Positions 32,875 through 39,021 of a stretch of DNA of 44,610 nucleotides are shown piece by piece. The DNA lies in the NCBI GenBank assembly GCA_947626005.1, contig CANQQM010000006.1:1-44610 (forward strand), in the 5' to 3' direction. This DNA is from an uncultured Clostridia bacterium. Its GTDB lineage: Bacteria; Bacillota; Clostridia; Christensenellales; Borkfalkiaceae. The position numbers and the translations under genes are program-made. Each line of letters opens with the position of its first letter. Position 1 is the stretch's first letter. The notes under the pieces were generated by a model, which made no database searches, was not told where the DNA came from, and saw only the letters and a list, made by a program, of their open reading frames with translations.

Positions 32875-33546
32875 CTATTCTTTATTGAGGTCCCAGTCGA
32901 TGGGGCTCTTTCCGTGCGCTTTAAGGTAGGCGTTGGTCTTGGAAAAATGACGGCACCCGAAGAAGCCGTTGTACGCCGAAAGGGGGGAGGGGTGTGCGCA
33001 TTCGAGCACACAGTGCTTGCTTTTGTCGATGAGTTCCGCCTTCCGCCGCGCATTTCCTCCCCAGAGGAGAAAGACAAGGTTTTGTTTGTTTTCACTCAGG
33101 AGGGAGATGACGGAGTCGGTAAACCAGCTCCAGCCGCAGTTTGCATGGCTGTTCGCGCTGTGCTCCCGCACGGTGAGAGAGGTATTCATGAGGAGCACCC
33201 CCTCCCGCGCCCACTTCGAAAGGTCGCCGCTCGGCGGCGGCGGGAAGCCGAGATCGCTCTGAAGCTCCTTTAAGATATTCTCGAGCGAAGGCGGTTTTTT
33301 GACACCGTCCCGCACCGAAAAGCAAAGTCCGTGCGCCTGTCCGTACTCATGATAGGGGTCTTGGCCGAGGAGCACCGCCTTCACGTTTTCGTAGGGCGTG
33401 TAGCGGAAGCAGTTGAAGATGTCGTACATGTCGGGATAGACGACCGCATGCGTGTATTCGTATTTGAGGAATTCACGGATCTTTTTGTACCGCTCATCCG
33501 CAAAGAGGGGGGCAAGGGGCTCCTTCCAATCGCCGAGGTCGATCAT
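32875..33546 (-). CDS. ung: Uracil-DNA glycosylase
   Basis: A 223-residue family 1 uracil-DNA glycosylase, first enzyme of base-excision repair of deaminated cytosine. The catalytic water-activating Asp is in VLLGQDPYHEYGQAHGLCFSV near 63, the uracil-binding Asn in LLMNTSLTVR near 120, and the DNA-intercalation loop HPSPLSAYNGFFGCRHF with its catalytic His near 185. Length is normal. The ATG overlaps the mtnN stop by 4 bp. Confidence 0.97.
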   Translation of the reverse strand: MIDLGDWKEPLAPLFADERYKKIREFLKYEYTHAVVYPDMYDIFNCFRYTPYENVKAVLLGQDPYHEYGQAHGLCFSVRDGVKKPPSLENILKELQSDLGFPPPPSGDLSKWAREGVLLMNTSLTVREHSANSHANCGWSWFTDSVISLLSENKQNLVFLLWGGNARRKAELIDKSKHCVLECAHPSPLSAYNGFFGCRHFSKTNAYLKAHGKSPIDWDLNKE

Positions 33547-34208
33547 TTGCTTCCTCCGAGCGATGCAAAGACTTCGGGAAGGCGTTTTTCGAGGGAGCTA
33601 AGCGCCAAGGCGCAGTTCTTTCGGAACTGTTCCGTCGTCGATCCCGAACCGTACACGTCGGAGATCGCCTTAACGGAGACGAAGGGAACGCCCGCATACT
33701 TGCACACCTGTGCAATTGCACCGCCCTCCATGTCCCGCACGTCGCAGCCGAGACGGAGAAGGAGGGCATGGTCCAAGGGGGAATCGTCGAATCTGTCCCC
33801 CGTGCCGAGGGCGCGGCGGGGATAGGGGAGAGGCGGAAGCGCAAGCGGCAGGAAGTTTTCCGCTTCGTCGGGCAGCGTTCCCACTTCCTTGCCCGAGAGT
33901 TCATGGATGTCGAAGTCATACTCGACGGCCTTTTCGATGAGATACACTTTGCCGACCTCCGTCTTTTCGGGCGCAAGGCCGCCCGCCACGCCGAAATTGA
34001 GGACGACGTCCGCGCCCGAAGCGATCGCGGCGCACGCCCCCGCGGCGGCATTTACCTTCCCCTCCGCCGAGAGAACGAGGGCAACTTTTCTTCCGAAAAC
34101 CCGCCCCATATACACTTTTTTCCCGAAAAGAGCGAATTCGCGCTCCGCTTCCATACGGGAGAGGAGGAGCTTTGCCTCCGAATCCATTGCGATGACACAG
34201 CCGATCAT
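33543..34208 (-). CDS. mtnN: 5'-methylthioadenosine/S-adenosylhomocysteine nucleosidase
   Basis: A 221-residue nucleosidase removing adenine from methylthioadenosine and S-adenosylhomocysteine, recycling by-products of methylation and polyamine synthesis. The N-terminal IGCVIAMDSEAKLLL carries the catalytic Glu; NFGVAGGLAP near 72 and DMEGGAIAQVCKYAGVPFVSVKAISD near 168 carry the ribose-binding Met-Glu and catalytic Asp. The frame opens to 34304, but ATG 34208 follows a perfect AGGAGG and the promoter at 34233-34261. First gene of mtnN-ung-flavoprotein. Confidence 0.95.
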   Translation of the reverse strand: MIGCVIAMDSEAKLLLSRMEAEREFALFGKKVYMGRVFGRKVALVLSAEGKVNAAAGACAAIASGADVVLNFGVAGGLAPEKTEVGKVYLIEKAVEYDFDIHELSGKEVGTLPDEAENFLPLALPPLPYPRRALGTGDRFDDSPLDHALLLRLGCDVRDMEGGAIAQVCKYAGVPFVSVKAISDVYGSGSTTEQFRKNCALALSSLEKRLPEVFASLGGSK

Positions 34209-34232
34209 GGGGATCCTCCTTATTCGATAGGT

Positions 34233-34261
34233 ATTATAACAAATTACTGCGGAAAAGGCAA
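34233..34261 (-). promoter_or_regulatory. Sigma-A-type promoter of mtnN-ung-flavoprotein
   Basis: Minus strand TTGCCT (34256-34261), 17-bp spacer, TATAAT (34233-34238). Confidence 0.8.
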
Positions 34262-34315
34262 GCGTGCGAATACTTCTTTTTGCGATGGGCAATAAACGGC
34301 GCAAAGGAGGGATCT

Positions 34316-35563
34316 ATGGACCCGTTTGCATTGAAGCCGCAAAGAGCGGACAAGATTTTTACTTCATGGAATAAAGTGCTCGTAAAGCCCTACGACAAGA
34401 ACGAAGTCGACCCCTATACCCGCCTCAGAGTGATTCTGATGTCGGGGACGGAATTCGAGAGCGTGCGCCTCTCCAATTCCTTCACCCGCCACTGCGCCAA
34501 TAACGACGTGCGCCGCAGACTTGCACGCATGCGCAGAGGGGAACAGCTGCAACAAAAGCGGGTCGCGTCGCTGAAGCCCATCAACGAGAGCATCCTCGAG
34601 CACACGATCGGCTACGAACAGCTTGCCGTCGACCTCACGGCCAACCTTGCCGCCTCCGAGAAAAATTCCTATGTGAAAAAGCAGCTCGACTTCGCCCTTT
34701 TGGAGGATTTCGACCACCTGTACCGCTATTCCGACCTCATGGAACTCGAAAAGGGGGGAGACCCCAAAAAGCTCGTCGGCGACTACACCGAGGTCATGCC
34801 CGGCCGTCCCACCGTCGCCGAGTACCGCCACCCGTCGGACGACGTCAACTTCTATATCAACGGGTATCTGAACGACCTCAAGACCAAGCTCAACATCAAC
34901 ATCATCACGGCGGCCGAACAGCAGACGATGAACTTCTATATGAACGTCGCCAACCTCTATGCGACCCCGCTCGGGCGCAAGCTCTACAACGAGATCGCGA
35001 TGATCGAGGAACAGCACGTCACGGGCTACGGGTGCCTCAAAGACCCTTCGATGACGTGGTGGGAATGCCTCCTCATGAACGAGTACACCGAGTGCTACCT
35101 CTACTACTCCTGCTATATGGACGAAAAGGACGAGCGCATCAAAAAGATCTGGGAGATGCACTTCGAGGAGGAAGTCTGTCACCTTCACGAGGCGGCGGAT
35201 CTTCTCAAGACGTACGAGGGGAAGGTCTGGCAGCAAATCTTGCCCGAGGGCGGGGAATTCCCCGAACTTCTGAAGCTCCGCTCGAGGAAGGATTACGTTC
35301 GGGAAGTCCTGAAGAGCGTCCGCCTCACCGCCGTCGAGGAGGGCTGGGAGGAGCTCGACCGCGTGCCCGACACCTTCCGCTACTTCGGCTACAATGCCCG
35401 CATCAACGGCAAGCCGAACACGGTCGGGACGCACACGGTCATCGAAAAAGCCATATTGGAGCTCGGGCACGACTACCGCATCCAGAACGCCGATCACCCC
35501 GTAAAGGCGCTCTCCGACCGCCGCCGCGACAATATCGACATCGCAAGGGTCAAGGGGAAATAA
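34316..35563 (+). CDS. Ferritin-like di-iron protein of unknown function
   Basis: A 415-residue soluble protein I cannot place in a named family. Residues about 195-300 carry a full ferritin-like metal set at four-helix-bundle spacing: Glu201 (AAEQQTMNFYM), Glu231-x-x-His234 (MIEEQHVTGY), Glu259 (MNEYTECYLYY) and Glu286-x-x-His289 (FEEEVCHLHEA). An N-terminal half-bundle looks similar but incomplete: Glu101 in TIGYEQLAVDLTANL and Asp131-x-x-His134 in LLEDFDHLYRYSDLM. The two flanking regions (1-90 and 310-415) have no recognised motif. Role could be oxygen/peroxide reduction, iron handling or an oxidase; inferred only from the metal set. ATG 34316 has AAAGGAGG upstream; no convincing promoter was found. 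Divergent from mtnN. Confidence 0.7.
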   Translation: MDPFALKPQRADKIFTSWNKVLVKPYDKNEVDPYTRLRVILMSGTEFESVRLSNSFTRHCANNDVRRRLARMRRGEQLQQKRVASLKPINESILEHTIGYEQLAVDLTANLAASEKNSYVKKQLDFALLEDFDHLYRYSDLMELEKGGDPKKLVGDYTEVMPGRPTVAEYRHPSDDVNFYINGYLNDLKTKLNINIITAAEQQTMNFYMNVANLYATPLGRKLYNEIAMIEEQHVTGYGCLKDPSMTWWECLLMNEYTECYLYYSCYMDEKDERIKKIWEMHFEEEVCHLHEAADLLKTYEGKVWQQILPEGGEFPELLKLRSRKDYVREVLKSVRLTAVEEGWEELDRVPDTFRYFGYNARINGKPNTVGTHTVIEKAILELGHDYRIQNADHPVKALSDRRRDNIDIARVKGK

Positions 35564-35579
35564 GCGGGGCCTTTTCGGG

Positions 35580-35608
35580 TTGACATTTCTTCCTCCGTCT
35601 GTTATAAT
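35580..35608 (+). promoter_or_regulatory. Sigma-A-type promoter of rarA
   Basis: TTGACA (35580-35585), 17-bp spacer, TATAAT (35603-35608): near-perfect consensus. Confidence 0.9.
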
Positions 35609-35645
35609 GCTTGTATGGGCGGGAAGTGCTCCCGCGGAGGAAGAT

Positions 35646-36980
35646 ATGCAACAAGAGACGCTCTTTACGCGGGAGGAGATGCAGCCGCTTGCGGCACGGC
35701 TCCGTCCGACGACGCTCGACGAATTTTTCGGGCAAAAGCACCTTCTCGGCGAGGGGAAGCTCCTTCGTCGGCTCATCGAGAGCGACAACGTCGGCTCGAT
35801 GATCTTCTGGGGCCCTCCGGGGGTGGGAAAGACCACCCTTGCCCGCATCATCGCCCACCGCACCAAGGCGAGTTTTATCGACTTTTCGGCGGTCACGAGC
35901 GGCATAAAAGAGATCCGCGAAGTCATGGAACGGGCGGAAAAGAACAGGCTGTTCGGCGAAAAGACCATCCTCTTCGTCGACGAGATCCACCGCTTCAACA
36001 AGGCCCAGCAGGACGCCTTTTTGCCCTTCGTCGAAAAGGGGAGCATCATCCTCATCGGGGCGACGACGGAGAACCCCTCCTTCGAAGTCAACGGGGCGCT
36101 CCTCTCCCGCTGTAAAGTGTTCGTGTTGCAGCCCCTCGGGGCGGAGGACCTCACCGCCCTTCTCGAACGCGCCGTCCGCGACGAAAGGGGATTCGGACGG
36201 CAGCATGTCGAAATTTCGCACGACCTCCTCGAGCGCATCGCGGAGTTCGCCAACGGGGATGCGCGCAGTGCGCTCTCCACCCTCGAGATGGCGGTCCTCA
36301 ACGGCGACGTCAAGGAGGACGCGATCGTCGTGACGGCGGAGACCGTTGCCCAGTGCACTTCGCGCCGCTCCCTCCTCTACGACAAGGCGGGGGAGGAACA
36401 CTACAACCTCATTTCCGCCCTGCATAAGTCGATGCGCAATTCCGACCCCGACGCCGCCGTCTACTGGCTTGCGCGCATGCTCGAGGCGGGGGAGGACCCG
36501 CTCTACGTCGCCCGCCGCGTCACCCGCTTTGCAAGCGAGGACGTCGGCCTTGCCGACCCGCGGGCGCTCGAGATCGCCGTTGCCGCATACCAGGCCTGCC
36601 ATTTTATCGGAATGCCCGAGTGTACGGTCAATCTTGCGGAGGCCGTCGTCTACCTCTCGATGGCCCCCAAATCCAACGCCCTCGACAGGGCGTACATGTT
36701 TGCGAAGCGCGACGCCGAACTCATGCCCGCCGAGCCCGTTCCCCTCGTCATCCGCAATGCGCCCACCAAGCTCATGCGGGAGCTCGACTACGGCAAGGGG
36801 TACGAGTACGCGCACGACACCGAGGAAAAACTCACCGCCATGCAGTGCCTTCCCGATTCCCTTGTCGGGCGGGAATACTACCTTCCCGACGGGGAGGGGC
36901 TCGAAGCCAAATACAAGGAGCGGCTTGCGGAGATCAAGGCATGGAAGAAGGCGCACCGCTCCGACAAAAAGAAGCCGTAA
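35646..36980 (+). CDS. rarA: Replication-associated recombination protein A (MgsA/RarA AAA+ ATPase)
   Basis: A 444-residue clamp-loader-like ATPase acting at stalled forks. Conserved: PLAARLRPTTLDEFFGQKHLLG near 15, Walker A WGPPGVGKTTLARIIA near 55, Walker B FVDEIHRFNKAQQDAFLP near 110, sensor 1 IGATTENPSFEVNGALLSRC near 137, and the C-terminal tetramerisation part with HYNLISALHKSMRNSDPDAA and RFASEDVGLADPRAL. ATG 35646 has CGGAGGAA upstream; the frame opens from 35580 inside the promoter. Monocistronic, ended by the hairpin at 36981-37004. Confidence 0.96.
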   Translation: MQQETLFTREEMQPLAARLRPTTLDEFFGQKHLLGEGKLLRRLIESDNVGSMIFWGPPGVGKTTLARIIAHRTKASFIDFSAVTSGIKEIREVMERAEKNRLFGEKTILFVDEIHRFNKAQQDAFLPFVEKGSIILIGATTENPSFEVNGALLSRCKVFVLQPLGAEDLTALLERAVRDERGFGRQHVEISHDLLERIAEFANGDARSALSTLEMAVLNGDVKEDAIVVTAETVAQCTSRRSLLYDKAGEEHYNLISALHKSMRNSDPDAAVYWLARMLEAGEDPLYVARRVTRFASEDVGLADPRALEIAVAAYQACHFIGMPECTVNLAEAVVYLSMAPKSNALDRAYMFAKRDAELMPAEPVPLVIRNAPTKLMRELDYGKGYEYAHDTEEKLTAMQCLPDSLVGREYYLPDGEGLEAKYKERLAEIKAWKKAHRSDKKKP

Positions 36981-37004
36981 AAAAAAGCCCTCTCGGGCTT
37001 TTTT
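36981..37004. terminator. Bidirectional terminator between rarA and the phosphopantetheinyl transferase gene
   Basis: AAAAAAGCCC, loop TCTC, GGGCTTTTTT directly after the rarA stop. Confidence 0.9.
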
Positions 37005-37012
37005 CGCATCTC

Positions 37013-37501
37013 TTAAAAGGGAAGAAGTTCGACGGCTTCCCTTTCCGCCGTACAGACGCAGAAGAGGCAGCCCGAAAGTTCGAAGAAGGCAAAATCTTCG
37101 CTTAACGGGGCGCCGTCCAAAAGCAGCCTTTCCTTTTCGAAGCGGAGCCGAAGGAGCAACGAAGAGAGCGTTTCGCCGCGGTATTTTATATACGCCTCCT
37201 TCGCCGTCCATAAGACGAAAAAGTCCTCCTCGCGCTCCCGATCCGTGAGGCGGCGGAGATAGGAGGGGAAGGTGCGCTCCTCCCGCCGTTCGACGTCGAG
37301 CCCGACCTCGACGGGGGAAAGGGCGACGGCAGTCAGCCCCTTCGTGTGGGCGACGCCGATCTTCGGCGCTCCCTCCCCGAAAAGGTAGGGCTTCCCGTGT
37401 TCGCTTCGGCGGAGCTCGAAAGAGGGCAGTCCCTCTCTTTGGAGGGCGGCGCGGACGGCCTCCTCCCCCGAGAGCTCCCGCAAAGTGTAATAGATCTTCA
37501 T
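37013..37501 (-). CDS. 4'-phosphopantetheinyl transferase (Sfp/AcpT superfamily)
   Basis: A 162-residue enzyme moving the phosphopantetheine arm of CoA to a carrier protein. The two signatures are present: VGLDVERREE near 75 (Mg-binding Asp and Glu) and FVLWTAKEAYIKYRGE near 102 (WxxKEAxxK). It is shorter than Sfp and lacks much of one half, closer to AcpT/HetI-type small members. ATG 37501 lies only seven bases after the -10 box of its promoter, so the mRNA appears leaderless; an in-frame ATG two codons earlier would fall before the predicted transcript start. The carrier protein it serves is not in the window. Confidence 0.88.
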   Translation of the reverse strand: MKIYYTLRELSGEEAVRAALQREGLPSFELRRSEHGKPYLFGEGAPKIGVAHTKGLTAVALSPVEVGLDVERREERTFPSYLRRLTDREREEDFFVLWTAKEAYIKYRGETLSSLLLRLRFEKERLLLDGAPLSEDFAFFELSGCLFCVCTAEREAVELLPF

Positions 37502-37508
37502 ATGCATA

Positions 37509-37537
37509 ACTATAACACGCAAAAGGAGAAAAGTCAA
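37509..37537 (-). promoter_or_regulatory. Sigma-A-type promoter of the phosphopantetheinyl transferase gene
   Basis: Minus strand TTGACT (37532-37537), 17-bp spacer, TATAGT (37509-37514). The -35 box ends one base before the ATG of the divergent gene, and the spacer contains that gene's AAAGGAG ribosome binding site. Confidence 0.8.
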
Positions 37538-37987
37538 ATGGATCGCGGAGAGATCGCAAGGAAGGCATTCCTCGAAGGGTACAACTGTGCACAGGCGGTC
37601 GTTCTCGCCTTTCTCGACGAGATGGACGCCGACCGTGAGACGATGCTCCGCGCTACCCTCCCCCTCGGCGGAGGGCTCGGCCGCATGCGGGAAGTGTGCG
37701 GCACCGTGAGCGGCGCCTGCGTCTGCCTCGGGCTGCTCTTTCCGAAGGCGGGAAAGAGCGAACTCTACGCGCTCGAACAGGAGTTTGCACGCCGCTTCCG
37801 CGAAAGAAACGGGAGCATCCGCTGCGCCGACCTTTTGACGGGTGCGGGGATCGTTCCCGACACCTCCCCGAACGCCGAAAAGCGCACCGCCGAGTACTAC
37901 AAAAAGCGGCCCTGTCCCGCCTTGGCGGCGGACGCCGCCTCCATTTTGGAGGGCCTCGTCCGCGAGACGAAAGAGAAGGACAAATAA
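37538..37987 (+). CDS. C-GCAxxG-C-C family redox protein
   Basis: A 149-residue small cytoplasmic protein. The family cysteines are visible: NCAQAV near 19, REVCGTVSGACVCLG near 53 (the C-G-x-x-SGA-x-C core), IRCADL near 97 and RPCPAL near 128. The family is thought to bind a metal or iron-sulfur centre and is common in anaerobes, but its reaction is unknown. The ATG follows AAAGGAG, which lies inside the promoter of the divergent gene. No clear promoter of its own was found, so it may start within the phosphopantetheinyl transferase coding region. Confidence 0.85.
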   Translation: MDRGEIARKAFLEGYNCAQAVVLAFLDEMDADRETMLRATLPLGGGLGRMREVCGTVSGACVCLGLLFPKAGKSELYALEQEFARRFRERNGSIRCADLLTGAGIVPDTSPNAEKRTAEYYKKRPCPALAADAASILEGLVRETKEKDK

Positions 37988-38038
37988 AAAGAAATACCGT
38001 TATTTAGACGAAAATCAAAATAACGGAATTCGCATTTT

Positions 38039-38061
38039 TCGGGGATTTTCCCCGATTTTTT
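38039..38061 (+). terminator. Rho-independent terminator of the C-GCAxxG-C-C gene
   Basis: TCGGGGA (38039-38045), loop TTT, TCCCCGA (38049-38055), then T6. Confidence 0.85.
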
Positions 38062-38070
38062 ATCGTTTTT

Positions 38071-38094
38071 TCGGGTTTTCGGACCCGAGTTTTC
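38071..38094 (+). terminator. Second terminator-like hairpin
   Basis: TCGGGT (38071-38076), loop TTTCGG, ACCCGA (38083-38088), followed by GTTTTC. A back-up terminator in the plus direction; on the minus strand it lacks a T-run, so the araC gene has no obvious terminator here. Confidence 0.6.
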
Positions 38095-38110
38095 TTTATT
38101 TCGATAAAAA

Positions 38111-38902
38111 TCAAATTAAGTGGGCGGCGCGGAAGGCGCTTGCCGTCATACCCGTTTCGGCGCGGAAAAAGCGGAAAAAAGTCTGCGGAACGGGGAAGTT
38201 CAAGTAGTAGCCGATCTCCGAGGCGGTGTAGTCCGTTTCGAGGAGCATGCGCTTCGCCTCGGCAAGCCGCACGGAGGCGATGTATTTTTTGAGCGTTGTT
38301 CCCGTCTCGGCGCGGAAGGCGCTCGAGAGGTACTTTTCGTGGTAGCCGAGCTCCCGCGCAAGGTCCGCGACCCGCGGATCGGTGAACCGATAGCGAAAGA
38401 CGAGCTCTTTGACCCGTTCCGCAAGCCGTGCTCGGGCGGAGAGAGGCGCCTGCGTCTCGACGCCTGCAAGTTCGACGAGAAGAAGGGTAGCAAGGTACTT
38501 CGGCTTCAGTCCCCGCGGGTCTGAGCGTTCGGCTTCGAACATCCTTTGGAAGATGGTTTTCACCGCCTCCATGTCGGCGACGGGCGCCGTTTTCGGCAGA
38601 GTGCAGTTTGCATGCTCCGCGCCGCAACGGAAGTGCAGCCAGAAGAAGCGGCAGCGGCAGGGCTTGGTGCCGTGCTGATAGCGGGTCGGCGGCATGAGAA
38701 GGTACTCTCCCGCATTCACGCGGTATTCCTCCTTGTCGTCGCCGATGAGGAGGGTCCCCTCCGTCACGATCATGAGTTCGTAATCAATAAGATTTCGCGT
38801 GAGGTGCCGCCAACCGCGCTCGGGGGAGAGGAATTCCCCGAAGAGGACGGGTTCGACGGGTTTTTCGAGATCGAGCCTTATCATCTTACTTTTTGTTACC
38901 AT
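38111..38902 (-). CDS. AraC-family transcriptional regulator
   Basis: A 263-residue regulator. Residues about 20-140 form an AraC-type cupin sensor domain (ELMIVTEGTLLIGDDKEEYRVNAGEYLLMPPTRYQHGTKPC). Residues about 165-260 hold two helix-turn-helices (DLARELGYHEKYLSSAFRAETGTTLKKYI and SEIGYYLNFPVPQTFFRFFRAETGMTASAFR, shown here in part). It is divergent from the arabinofuranosidase and probably controls it in response to a sugar. ATG 38902 is used; it has no good ribosome binding site, and the open frame extends far upstream through the promoter. Confidence 0.88.
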   Translation of the reverse strand: MVTKSKMIRLDLEKPVEPVLFGEFLSPERGWRHLTRNLIDYELMIVTEGTLLIGDDKEEYRVNAGEYLLMPPTRYQHGTKPCRCRFFWLHFRCGAEHANCTLPKTAPVADMEAVKTIFQRMFEAERSDPRGLKPKYLATLLLVELAGVETQAPLSARARLAERVKELVFRYRFTDPRVADLARELGYHEKYLSSAFRAETGTTLKKYIASVRLAEAKRMLLETDYTASEIGYYLNFPVPQTFFRFFRAETGMTASAFRAAHLI

Positions 38903-38919
38903 AAAATCCGAAAATGTGC

Positions 38920-38949
38920 TTGTCGGATTTCCCCCTAATAAATTATAAT
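38920..38949 (+). promoter_or_regulatory. Promoter of the arabinofuranosidase gene
   Basis: TTGTCG (38920-38925), 18-bp spacer, TATAAT (38944-38949). Poor -35 and long spacer fit a promoter needing an activator. Confidence 0.65.
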
Positions 38950-38950
38950 G

Positions 38951-38979
38951 ATTGTACCATATTTTTTCGGGAAAGACAA
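38951..38979 (-). promoter_or_regulatory. Promoter of araC
   Basis: Minus strand TTGTCT (38974-38979), 17-bp spacer, TACAAT (38951-38956). It faces the other promoter with one base between the two -10 boxes. Confidence 0.7.
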
Positions 38980-39021
38980 GTCTTGAACGAAAAAACCGTT
39001 CAAAAAGGGGGAAATGTGAAA

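Larger units (their letters stand above)
38000..38119. repeat. Pair of imperfect 24-bp direct repeats flanking tandem terminators
   Basis: 38000-38023 and 38096-38119 match at 20 of 24 positions (common core AAAATCAAA, start TTATTT, end TAA). The second copy runs into the last codons of the AraC gene. The first copy also forms a 9-bp stem (37997-38005 with 38018-38026). The region is markedly AT-rich for this genome. Confidence 0.55.
38919..38980. promoter_or_regulatory. Inverted repeat enclosing both promoters of araC and the arabinofuranosidase gene
   Basis: CTTGTC-GGA-TTTCCC (38919-38933) is mirrored by GGGAAAGACAAG (38969-38980): the same 12 bases except for three extra in the left arm. 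Each arm contains the -35 box of one promoter, so one regulator could act on both. Likely AraC operator; inference. Confidence 0.55.
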
